The notes beneath the pieces were generated by a model. That model ran no database searches, had not been told where the DNA came from, and saw nothing but the letters and a program-made list of their open reading frames with translations. Of a stretch of 21,915 bases of DNA, positions 14,817 through 21,861 are shown one piece after another. Positions within the stretch are counted from its first letter, which is position 1, and each line of letters starts with the position of its first letter. Made by a program: the position numbers and the translations under genes. The stretch is from JBHIDQ01 sp046760155 (GTDB lineage Bacteria; Chloroflexota; Dehalococcoidia; Dehalococcoidales; RBG-16-60-22), in assembly GCA_046760155.1 (NCBI GenBank), contig JBHIDQ010000012.1:1-21915 (forward strand). The letters are read 5' to 3'.

Positions 14817-15299
14817 TTAATCTAATTTTGGTGTTAACAGCCGCTCGCTCAGTAGCAGATGTCTGGTATCATCTAGCCTGGCAGCGATAACTTTGATGAG
14901 CCCCTTCAGCACCTCATAGCCGATATGATTATCATCCTGTAATAGTGCCCTGAGCTTGGTACCATTAATAGCTATGAGCTTGGCCTTTTGTAAACATATT
15001 GCGGTAAAGGTATAGACGTAGGGTTCAACAACAACCGACCAGCCAGCGATTTCGCCTCTGGTTACAACATCAACGGTTACTTTTCTTCCTGTCTGTACCT
15101 GTGCCATCGGAAACGTTGTTTGTAAAGCTACCTTTCCTTCCTCAAGCACAAAGAGTTCTTCAGCAGTATCCCGTTCCTGGCAGATAGTAGCTCCTGCTTC
15201 GAATTCCTTCTCTGCTACTAAACTTACTATCTTTTCCAATTCGGCATCGGTAAGGGTGGCAAAGACCTGGCATTGTCTAAGGACTTGCTTCACTAACAT
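14817..15299 (-). CDS. Stand-alone cyclic-nucleotide-binding-fold (Crp-like sensor) protein without HTH
   Basis: 160 residues that cover only the cNMP-binding beta-roll and its C-helix: LRQCQVFATLTDAELEKIV (about 7-25), FEAGATICQERDTAEELFVLEEGKVAL (about 33-59) and a Gly-turn GEIAGWSVVVEPYVYTFTA (about 82-100, in place of the phosphate-binding cassette). A helix with ISxVLxARLxDT-like spacing (VIAARLDD) follows. There is no winged helix after it, so it cannot bind DNA in the Crp/FNR way and probably modulates another protein. The phosphate-binding Arg-Thr/Ser pair is not obvious, so cAMP binding is doubtful. AGGTAGGCAGG precedes the ATG. The gene lies between the two-component genes and the cytochrome cluster on the same strand. 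The 167-base gap 14650-14816 holds no other clear signal. Confidence 0.8.
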   Translation of the reverse strand: MLVKQVLRQCQVFATLTDAELEKIVSLVAEKEFEAGATICQERDTAEELFVLEEGKVALQTTFPMAQVQTGRKVTVDVVTRGEIAGWSVVVEPYVYTFTAICLQKAKLIAINGTKLRALLQDDNHIGYEVLKGLIKVIAARLDDTRHLLLSERLLTPKLD

Positions 15300-15386
15300 C
15301 CTGCCTACCTTTACTTCTTAAGTGTCCTATTTTAGGGGTAGATATATTTGATGACGGCGTTAATACCGTGAAGCTATCTTAATTTA

Positions 15387-16049
15387 TTACTGGTCTTCTT
15401 TACGCCGTGGCTTCTTGGAACGCAAAGAGGATACCAGTTTTCCCACCACACCGAAGAACATTGCCACTCCTCCGGCCAGAGCCACAAAAGCCCCCACCCA
15501 AGCCAAAAACATGGTGGCAGCGAGCCCCAAGCCGACCAGGATACCAAGGCCACCCAAGAACATAGCTTTATCGCTTATATCGTCGACTTTTTGCTCGAGC
15601 GTTGCCCGTGACCTCGTCTCAACATTGGCAAAAACGAGCGGGCACGGCTGTCCTGGGGCACAGCGTAGCTCCCATAGTTTGAGTGGCATGGTGGCTTCTA
15701 GTTCCTTCTTGGAAAAAGATAAGGCAAGGTCTGGACCCAAACTATCACCCGGAGAAATCCCAGCCTCCATATTGGTCACCAATATCACTCGGGCATTTGG
15801 TATCTCTTCAGAAATGGCTTGAGCAGTGTCCAAGCCACCGGCACGTGATATTGGAACGGTGTCCAAGCCGATGGTATGCGGAAGGTAACTGTCTATAATG
15901 GCAAAGTCGGGCCTTAGATTCCTGGCTAAAGTCAATGCTTTGGTAGCATTTTCCGCCTGCCCGACGACAACCGCCCCTGCTTCCCCTTCGATTACCTCTC
16001 TAAGGAAATAGCGTACCTTGGGATATTCCGAGGCAAGGATTACACGCAC
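15387..16049 (-). CDS. Receiver domain fused to C-terminal membrane hairpin
   Basis: The first about 130 of 220 residues read as a CheY-like receiver: MRVILASEYPKVRYFLREVI, the phospho-acceptor candidate Asp53 in DFAIIDSYLP, and VILVTNM as the fourth strand. The N-terminal acidic pair is reduced (Ser7-Glu8), and the conserved Lys near strand five is only tentatively placed in SFSKKELE, so phosphorylation is uncertain. A helical linker (about 145-160) leads to two hydrophobic segments (about 162-185 and 188-208) and a basic tail RSKKPRRKEDQ. Receivers bound to the membrane by their C-terminus are unusual. It starts with GTG 16049 and is flanked by 171 bases before the regulator gene. Confidence 0.75.
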   Translation of the reverse strand: MRVILASEYPKVRYFLREVIEGEAGAVVVGQAENATKALTLARNLRPDFAIIDSYLPHTIGLDTVPISRAGGLDTAQAISEEIPNARVILVTNMEAGISPGDSLGPDLALSFSKKELEATMPLKLWELRCAPGQPCPLVFANVETRSRATLEQKVDDISDKAMFLGGLGILVGLGLAATMFLAWVGAFVALAGGVAMFFGVVGKLVSSLRSKKPRRKEDQ

Positions 16050-16220
16050 AGTTTGCTTTTGTATAGCTACACCTCACCAAAAATTAGTCTTGTAATATGT
16101 ATGTAAGGTTAGCATAGGCCGCAACGTGAGGGTATCCTTACCAGAGGGGAATTTGAATACGAAGAGGTGAGTATTTTTTGAGCCGTATCTTACTAAAAGA
16201 GTGTAGTCAATTACTTAGAA

Positions 16221-16889
16221 TTAAGTATCCAGGGTAATAAATCCACGACGGATAGCGTATTTGATGAGCTCGGTGCGACTGCGGAGTCCCAGTTTTGCCA
16301 TGATGTGGGCGCGGTGGGTTTGCACGGTGGCCACGCTGAGAACCAGGAGGTCAGCAATCTCCTGGTTGGTGTAGCCTTCAGCGATGAGTTTCAGGATTTC
16401 TCTCTGCCTTTCCGTCAGTCCATCATAGTGTTCCTTATCCTGCCCGAACTTAACCCGCTGCAAGTAGTCACTCAGGAGCTTCTTGGCCATTGTCGGGTAG
16501 ATAAAGACATCACCACGCCAGACTGCCCGCAGTGCGGAAATCAATTCAGTAGAAGAGCCGCCCTTGATGAAGTAGCCCGAGGCGCCAACTTCAAGGATAC
16601 TAAAAAAGTAATCATCGCTCTCATGCATTGTCAGCACCAAGATTTTTACCTCGGGGCTGTTTTGCCTAATCTGACGGGTAGCCTCCAGACCACTCATAAC
16701 CGGCATGGTTATATCCATCAGCACGATATCAGGCTGGACTTCCTTTGTCTTGTTCACTACTTCCTCACCAGTGGTAGCTTCCCCGACGACTTCAATGTCA
16801 GGCTGAGCCTCAAGAAGAGTGCGCAGACCCTCACGGACTATAGCATGGTCATCGGCTATCAATACTCGTATCTTACTCATCTGGCTCAT
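16221..16889 (-). CDS. NarL/LuxR-family response regulator
   Basis: 222 residues: receiver domain (about 7-125) with acidic pair Asp13-Asp14, phospho-acceptor Asp59 in IVLMDITMP, Thr/Met switch VLTMHE and Lys about 109 in YFIKGG; then a LuxR-type helix-turn-helix (about 155-213, LTERQREILKLIAEGYTNQEIADLL). Such regulators activate or repress promoters after phosphorylation by a HisKA_3 kinase. It follows the kinase stop by five bases, so it is its cognate partner. A second ATG, three codons in (16880), has GGAG at better spacing and may be the real start. Candidate targets are the cytochrome genes of the same block; no binding site can be proved from the sequence. Confidence 0.93.
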   Translation of the reverse strand: MSQMSKIRVLIADDHAIVREGLRTLLEAQPDIEVVGEATTGEEVVNKTKEVQPDIVLMDITMPVMSGLEATRQIRQNSPEVKILVLTMHESDDYFFSILEVGASGYFIKGGSSTELISALRAVWRGDVFIYPTMAKKLLSDYLQRVKFGQDKEHYDGLTERQREILKLIAEGYTNQEIADLLVLSVATVQTHRAHIMAKLGLRSRTELIKYAIRRGFITLDT

Positions 16890-16894
16890 CTCCG

Positions 16895-19252
16895 TTATAG
16901 ACCCTGGATTTTCCCATTCCGTTCTGCTTCAGCTTTTCTTGCTCGAACTGAACCCTCCGGGGGTGAATTAGTTAACGGGATCTTCACCTCAAGGTGTGAC
17001 CCCTGCCCAATTTTTGACTTGATGCTAAAGGTGCCGCCCAACAAGGCGGTTCTCTCTTGAATACCAAGAAGCCCCAGCGATTGCGTCCTGATTCTAGATT
17101 TAAAGACCGCATCCACATCGAAACCGCGGCCATCATCTTCGACAATAGCCGTAATTTCATCCCGGTCAATTGAGAGATGTATGCTGACATTACTCGCCTC
17201 AGCGTGCTTTTCGATATTATGGATGGCCTCTTGAATAATCCGAAATAGAGCCGTCTCTACTTCAGGGCTTAGACGATTATTCAAACCTTTGCTCTCAAAT
17301 TTTACCTGAACTCCCATAGCCTGCAAGTGGTTGTGGGCGTAGGCGCGAATAGTGGTTATCAGTCCAAGGTCATCGAGCGTGGAGGGACGAAGGCCGAGGG
17401 TTAGCCGCCGTATATCTTCCAGAGCGCGGACGACAAGAGATTTGGCGCTCTCCAGTTTTTCCCTCAGTTTTGATTGTCCGGATGGGAGCATATTCTCAAC
17501 TGATTCCATGCTCATGATGGCCCCGGTCAGGGTCTGTCCGTATTCATCATGCAACTCCCTGGAAATCCTCTTGCGTTCCTCCTCCTGGGCACTGATTACG
17601 CTGCTCAAGAGTTGTCCGCGCAGTTGCTCTTTTTGCTTTGCCTGCTCATAAAGAATAGAATTTTCGATGGCGAGCCCAATATGATAACCGATGGAATCAA
17701 GTAACCTGAAGTCATTCTGAGTAAAATAACGTTCACCAGAGCAAGCCACATTCATGATGCCGAGGGTTCTATCCTTGGATTTAAGGGGTACGCTGATAAA
17801 GCAATCAATGTCTTCTTTCCCGGCAGCATCACTCAGCCGGGGGCATTGGGAAAAATGGTTTACCATCAGTGTCTGTCGATTGTGCAGGACCTGATGGCAA
17901 GCACAGTTGATGGTGGTAAGGCCAGATTCCCTACACTTGAAGATAAGCGAAGAGCCGATATCGGTCATCATCTCCAGCCGGCTGCTATTAGCATCGCGGA
18001 GAAACACGCAGCCAGTCTTTGAACCGGTAACCTCCAGCACCTTTTGCAAGGCGTTTTCGAGCACTTTCTCGAGATTGAGAGACTGGCTGACGGTGGCGGC
18101 TATGGAATTAAGGGCCGCTAACTCTTCATTGCGCGCCATTAGTTCATCCCGCGATTGTGCCAACTCCTGCGTCATGGTCGAAAAAGCAGTGCTCAACTGC
18201 CCGATCTCATCTTTACGTCTTATCGGAATGGCAGCTTTGAAATCGCCGGCCGCCACTCGCTTCGCCGCCGCAGTAAGCATCCGGATAGGCTTCACAATAC
18301 CCTGCATCATTATCCACACCAATAGCAAGGTCCCTACGAGCACTAATATCCCCAGGAGAAAGAGCCTTTGCTCCAGCTGCCGTGTCGGGGCAAGTGCTTC
18401 TTCCTCCGACTGCCGAATGGCGACTCCCCAGGTGGCAGAGGAAAGGGGAGCGAAAGCGAGGATATCCCGGCGTCGTTGCAGTTCCTCCTTGGTTTCATGG
18501 CATCGATGGCAAGTGCCAACGGTTGCCTTCCCTTCACTTATTAATTCAGCAAAGCGACCGGGATGGTCACTCTTTTCGAATATTTCTGGAGAGGAGCCTG
18601 GTTCAGTCCGGGTAAGAACGATCCCATTTCCGTCAACAACCTCAGTATATCCGGTATTACCCACTTGTAGAGATTGGCTAAAAGTGGCTGCGGCCGACCG
18701 TTCGACATCAATGGAACTAGCAAGCATGCCGATGATTTCACCTTTTTTATCAAAGATAGGCGCCGCAGCCATAACCACTGGTGTTCCCATCAGTGGGTTA
18801 GCTATCAGATTAGATATGGTAGGCAACCCTGTCTCTAGAGTCTTCTTCACCTCAGGATAGAGTGACATTTCCGCACCCATAATTGCCGTCTCCTCCGGCT
18901 CGACCTGGAGAACTTGGCCATTTCGGTCAGTGAGGATGATATTTTGAACTGAAATACCCGATTCGGCAAATATCTGCCGCAGCGAGTCTGCCAACGGACG
19001 AAATTCTTCCCCAGTGGGAAGCTCATCGCTGGAGTCGGCTATGTTCTGCAGGTGCGAGAGAACGTGCGTCAACGTTTCGTCTAACTGGTTTGCCATGATA
19101 CGCGCTATGGTGAGTCGTTGTTCGAGTATTCTTTCGGTACTCTCGTTGAGCGATTGTATTCCGAGCCAACTGAACAAACCAAGACCAACCACCAGTCCGG
19201 CCAGGACAAGCAGGCTGATTCTTTTTTGCAGGGACAAGTTAGAAAGCGGCAT
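16895..19252 (-). CDS. Membrane sensor histidine kinase with extracytoplasmic CxxCH heme motif (Cache-HAMP-GAF-HisKA_3-HATPase)
   Basis: 785 residues from ATG 19252, preceded by GGGGAAAAGAAG; an upstream in-frame TTG at 19273 has no ribosome site. TM1 (about 12-34), a large outside dCache-like sensor region (about 35-295), TM2 (about 296-318), HAMP (318-370), GAF (about 393-538), dimerisation box RISRELHDEYGQ with phospho-His568, and an ATPase domain with N679 (EAIHNIEKH), DDGRGFD (706-712) and GLLGIQER. The sensor region contains CHRCH (C248, C251, H252), the motif for covalent heme c, which the cytochromes of this locus also use. The GAF holds a Cys-rich loop (C440, C450, C452, C470). It is followed at five bases by its response regulator. 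It probably senses redox state, O2 or NO through heme. Confidence 0.92.
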   Translation of the reverse strand: MPLSNLSLQKRISLLVLAGLVVGLGLFSWLGIQSLNESTERILEQRLTIARIMANQLDETLTHVLSHLQNIADSSDELPTGEEFRPLADSLRQIFAESGISVQNIILTDRNGQVLQVEPEETAIMGAEMSLYPEVKKTLETGLPTISNLIANPLMGTPVVMAAAPIFDKKGEIIGMLASSIDVERSAAATFSQSLQVGNTGYTEVVDGNGIVLTRTEPGSSPEIFEKSDHPGRFAELISEGKATVGTCHRCHETKEELQRRRDILAFAPLSSATWGVAIRQSEEEALAPTRQLEQRLFLLGILVLVGTLLLVWIMMQGIVKPIRMLTAAAKRVAAGDFKAAIPIRRKDEIGQLSTAFSTMTQELAQSRDELMARNEELAALNSIAATVSQSLNLEKVLENALQKVLEVTGSKTGCVFLRDANSSRLEMMTDIGSSLIFKCRESGLTTINCACHQVLHNRQTLMVNHFSQCPRLSDAAGKEDIDCFISVPLKSKDRTLGIMNVACSGERYFTQNDFRLLDSIGYHIGLAIENSILYEQAKQKEQLRGQLLSSVISAQEEERKRISRELHDEYGQTLTGAIMSMESVENMLPSGQSKLREKLESAKSLVVRALEDIRRLTLGLRPSTLDDLGLITTIRAYAHNHLQAMGVQVKFESKGLNNRLSPEVETALFRIIQEAIHNIEKHAEASNVSIHLSIDRDEITAIVEDDGRGFDVDAVFKSRIRTQSLGLLGIQERTALLGGTFSIKSKIGQGSHLEVKIPLTNSPPEGSVRARKAEAERNGKIQGL

Positions 19253-19477
19253 CACAGCACTTCTTTTCCCCAAAAGCTTCTCTGGTCAAGTAAAGACATT
19301 ACCTCACCGGTCTAAAAAGCCTCGTATTCATTGGTTAATAATAAGTATACCACGTTTGTCTCTGATGAGTAGAGTAGAGTCTGCTCTTGGTTTTAGAAGA
19401 TTAACATAATGGGGGGAGTTGTATTATACACAGAGCAGTGTATTTTGGGTTAATATAGACTGTGTATTTTTGTACCC

Positions 19478-19621
19478 TGGCTCACGAATGATTTGTAGTA
19501 GAAAATTTTCCGAAAAATTACCGGCTACGAAATTCACTCCTATTGGACCGGCAATAGACTAGCCGATAATTCCAGCGAGTGAAGGTATCGGTTCGTCCAA
19601 GTCATCAAGATGAGGTATGAA
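19478..19621 (-). repeat. Inverted long-range repeat, arm B (displaced copy of radical SAM 3' end)
   Basis: Reverse complement of 6399-6541. Over 19528-19621 only 5 of 94 positions differ. Read on the minus strand it would still encode IPHLDDLDEP-I-PSLAGIIG and a stop in the same place as the radical SAM gene (IPHLDDLDEP-T-PSLAGIIS). The rest of that gene is absent, although vague similarity may run on to about 19645. It lies about 225 bases upstream of the kinase start. Confidence 0.9.
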
Positions 19622-19706
19622 TCGCCAGGAAATGGTTTTTCAGGGTGCGGATTGATTTTGTGATTAAATAGTGCTAAAAGATTAAGAAAAGGGAAGGAGG
19701 GTTCTA

Positions 19707-19883
19707 ATGAAATACCGAAAGCTCGGAAGAACCGGCTTGATGGTTTCTGAAATTTGTCTGGGCACAATGACATTCGGGAACCAGATTGACGAGGCGGAAT
19801 CGGTGAAGCTGGTCAAATGGGCAATAGAGGCAGGCATCAATTTCATTGATACTGCTAAAGTAAGAGGGAGGCATAATTCATGA
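19707..19883 (+). pseudogene. N-terminal stub of an aldo/keto reductase
   Basis: The first 50 codons match the start of the aldo/keto reductase family: MKYRKLGRTGLMVSEICLGTMTFG, then about 20 residues and AIEAGINFIDTA. In full-length members the sequence continues with the catalytic Asp of 'D.Y..G.SE' and about 270 further residues. Here it switches after FIDTA to eight unrelated codons and stops. The catalytic Tyr and the rest of the barrel are missing, so no enzyme can be formed. The stop overlaps the ATG of the next gene by ATGA. A strong GGAAGGAGG site precedes the start, so the stub is probably still translated. It may now act as a leader for the PdxA-like gene through translational coupling. 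Confidence 0.8.
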
Positions 19884-20893
19884 AAAACAAGGATAAACCT
19901 TTGATAGCGGTTACTCCCGGTGATATTGGTGGGATAGGTCCGGAAATCGTGGCCAAGGTCATAATTGAAGGGCCACCCGACAACGGTCGTTTGCTGCTTG
20001 TTGAGGATGCTCAAGTAATACGCTCCAGCTTTGACGCTTTGGGTGCTCACTTTGATTTACCGATATTCCAGAATATTGAAGACGCAGTGAAAAGTGATGC
20101 TCCGGTTGCCGTGCTTGACCTCGCCCAGGGAGGTAAAGAACTCTTGGCTCTGGGTCGCCCTGACCCCAAAACCGGAGAACTGCAGGCTCTGGCTTTGGTT
20201 AAAGCGGTCAACTTGGCAATGGACGGATGGGTGGATGGAGTCGTCTATGGACCGATAGTCAAGGAGAGTCTACACATCGGCGAGGAAAAATACCTTGAAG
20301 AGGAGGAAATTTTGCGGGAGGTGCTGCGGTCTCCAGATTTGAAAGGGGTAGGTAAACTGGGTGGAGTCTATCGATATACCATTGTCGAGCACGTGCCCGT
20401 GAGGGAAGTAGCCGATCTTATCACGCAGCAGAGTGTTTTGAAAGCGATTGAGGCTTTGCATGAAGCTTTGCTCTCCTACGGACTAAAGTCTCCTCGCATT
20501 GTCGTTGGTGCCTTAAATCCCCATGCTGGAGATGGTGGCATAATTGGACGAGAGGAGATAGACGAAATTACTCCCGCCATTAAGAATGCCCGGTCAAAGG
20601 GTATTGATGCCTCGGGGCCAATCCCTGCCGATACCGTTTATGTGCGTGCTCTTCAGGGTGAGTTTGATGGTGTGGTCAGTATGACTCATGACCAGGCGCT
20701 GGCGGCGATGAAGGCTGCCGGGTTTGGTAAGATTGTTATTATTCATACTCACTGCCCGATTATTATCACCACTCCCAGCCATGGCTCGGCCTTTAATATC
20801 GCCGGGCAGGGAATCGCTGACCATAAGAACATGCGCGAGGCCATAGAGGTGGCAACTAATCTAGCTCAGCGTAGGAAGCAAGTTAACAAGTAA
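19880..20893 (+). CDS. PdxA-like dehydrogenase family protein, divergent
   Basis: 337 residues with PdxA (4-hydroxythreonine-4-phosphate dehydrogenase) family landmarks: VTPGDIGGIGPEI (11-23), ALNPHAGDGGIIGREE (211-226, metal ligand His215), GPIPADTVY (246-254), MTHDQ (268-272, ligand His270) and HGSAFNIAGQG (301-311). In E. coli PdxA, from memory, substrate-contacting and metal-binding His also occur in GPVHKG and FTGHTEF. Here these read GPIVKE and EEKYLEEEE, so both appear lost, and the conserved Asp before HGTA is Ser300. True pyridoxal synthesis is therefore doubtful; a related oxidation of a different sugar-acid phosphate, as in PdxA2 paralogues, is likelier. GAGGGAGG precedes the ATG, which overlaps the stub's stop. 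It converges with the SDR gene at 18 bases. Confidence 0.8.
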   Translation: MKNKDKPLIAVTPGDIGGIGPEIVAKVIIEGPPDNGRLLLVEDAQVIRSSFDALGAHFDLPIFQNIEDAVKSDAPVAVLDLAQGGKELLALGRPDPKTGELQALALVKAVNLAMDGWVDGVVYGPIVKESLHIGEEKYLEEEEILREVLRSPDLKGVGKLGGVYRYTIVEHVPVREVADLITQQSVLKAIEALHEALLSYGLKSPRIVVGALNPHAGDGGIIGREEIDEITPAIKNARSKGIDASGPIPADTVYVRALQGEFDGVVSMTHDQALAAMKAAGFGKIVIIHTHCPIIITTPSHGSAFNIAGQGIADHKNMREAIEVATNLAQRRKQVNK

Positions 20894-20911
20894 AAACTTA
20901 CCTTGCCTTCC

Positions 20912-21694
20912 TCAAAGCAGTCCTTTTCTTATGTTGACATAGGTTTCCCAGTCCAGAAAACCCAAACGCTGACCACCGTCTATATCAATTGTCGCGCCAG
21001 TAATCATCCTGGCTTTATCGGAGACTAGAAAAGTAACCACATTGGCAATATCTTCCGGTGCCGACAATCTTCTTAAAGGAGTTACTCCGATAAGCTTCTT
21101 TTCCGCCTCAGGAGTTATTTCGGTTATGGTGGTCATCACAGTTGCCGGACACACCACGTTAACCCTGATGTTGTGGGGTCCGAGTTCGTAGGCAAGCTGT
21201 CGAGTGAAGGCGATAACACCAGCTTTTGAAGCCGTGTAATCAGGGCTTGAGGTATCACTAATCGATTTTGCGGCCATAGAAGAAATATTGACAATATTGC
21301 CACCACCTCGCTGCTTCATCGTCTCGATTACCGCCTTTGAGCAGTTCAAGACTGAGCCCAAGTTAATATCTATTACCTTCTCCCATTCCTCCTTCTCCAT
21401 ATCCTCCCACATTTTGGACATAGCAACTCCGGCATTATTGACCAAGATATCAATCCCGCCCCACTCATTAATAATCCGTTGCACCATGTTTTTAACCGCC
21501 TCATAATCAGAAACATCACATTGCACCGCCATAGACCTTTGGCCCAGTGTTTCTATTTCCGCAGCCGTAACCTCGATCTCTGGTAGATGACGTGCGTTTA
21601 CGGCTACGTCCATTCCTTCTTTAGCCAAAGCTAGAGCGATAGCCTTTCCAATTCCTCGCCCAGCTCCCGTTACCAGAGCAATTTTGCTTTTCAC
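20912..21694 (-). CDS. Short-chain dehydrogenase/reductase, FabG-like
   Basis: 260 residues of the classical SDR fold. Cofactor motif TGAGRGIG (9-16), Asp60 in QCDVSD, NNAG (86-89), catalytic Asn111, Ser138/Ser139, Tyr153 and Lys157 (YTASK). NARH at residues 33-36 after the second strand favours NADP(H). The C-terminal ITGATIDIDGG is the family end. It starts with GTG 21694, with GGAGGT six bases upstream. Ketone/alcohol oxidoreduction is expected; the substrate is unclear (FabG, gluconate 5-dehydrogenase and others are all similar). It has its own promoter at 21766-21795 with nearby palindromes. Its 3' end meets the PdxA-like gene, giving a possible two-enzyme catabolic pair. Confidence 0.9.
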   Translation of the reverse strand: MKSKIALVTGAGRGIGKAIALALAKEGMDVAVNARHLPEIEVTAAEIETLGQRSMAVQCDVSDYEAVKNMVQRIINEWGGIDILVNNAGVAMSKMWEDMEKEEWEKVIDINLGSVLNCSKAVIETMKQRGGGNIVNISSMAAKSISDTSSPDYTASKAGVIAFTRQLAYELGPHNIRVNVVCPATVMTTITEITPEAEKKLIGVTPLRRLSAPEDIANVVTFLVSDKARMITGATIDIDGGQRLGFLDWETYVNIRKGLL

Positions 21695-21765
21695 CGGCTA
21701 CCTCCAATTTGAATGACACTTTTCACGTATGCCGACACTCGGTTTATCCCTTTTAATGTTATGAG

Positions 21766-21795
21766 ATGATAACTCCTCCGTTCCCAGATTGTCAA
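21766..21795 (-). promoter_or_regulatory. Sigma70-like promoter of the SDR gene
   Basis: On the minus strand a perfect -35 TTGACA (21795-21790), an 18-base spacer and TATCAT (21771-21766, 5/6). The start near 21758 gives a leader of about 60 bases to the GTG at 21694. A second perfect TTGACA at 21885-21880 has no good -10 at the right distance. Confidence 0.6.
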
Positions 21796-21807
21796 TGTTC
21801 GAAACAT
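21795..21807. promoter_or_regulatory. Inverted repeat overlapping the SDR promoter -35
   Basis: ATGTT-CGA-AACAT, two 5-base arms around three bases, touching the first base of the -35. A regulator bound here would cover or adjoin the promoter. Short, so tentative. Confidence 0.3.
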
Positions 21808-21840
21808 ATTTTGTTGGGCTAGAGTTAACCAGAGCTTGAG

Positions 21841-21861
21841 TTGTTACTTCAGATGTAACAA
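21841..21861. promoter_or_regulatory. Palindrome TTGTTAC-7-GTAACAA upstream of the SDR promoter
   Basis: Two perfect 7-base arms separated by 7 bases (centre-to-centre 14 bases), a size typical of dimeric regulator sites. It lies about 50 bases upstream of the SDR promoter's -35 and downstream of the other TTGACA at 21885-21880. The remaining part of 21695-21915 holds nothing else I recognise. Confidence 0.45.

Noticed and set aside
16213..16226. ACTTA-GAAT-TAAGT inverted repeat at the response regulator stop as terminator
   Set aside because: Only five A/T-rich base pairs, overlapping the stop codon and without a U-tract; too weak to call.
16305..17060. 251-residue open frame on the plus strand
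   Set aside because: Antisense to the response regulator and the end of the kinase; no ribosome site or family signature.
17875..17915. CACH in the GAF domain as a second heme c site
   Set aside because: It is C-x-C-H, not CxxCH, and lies in the cytoplasm, where heme c is not attached; metal or disulfide is more plausible.
17907..18860. 317-residue open frame on the plus strand
   Set aside because: It lies fully opposite the histidine kinase coding region, has no family features and has the Ser/Arg-rich composition of an antisense shadow.
19421..19470. Two GTGTATTTT direct repeats and TACAC/GTGTA arms upstream of the kinase as operator
   Set aside because: A/T-rich and short; chance occurrence is likely and no promoter of good quality is aligned with them.
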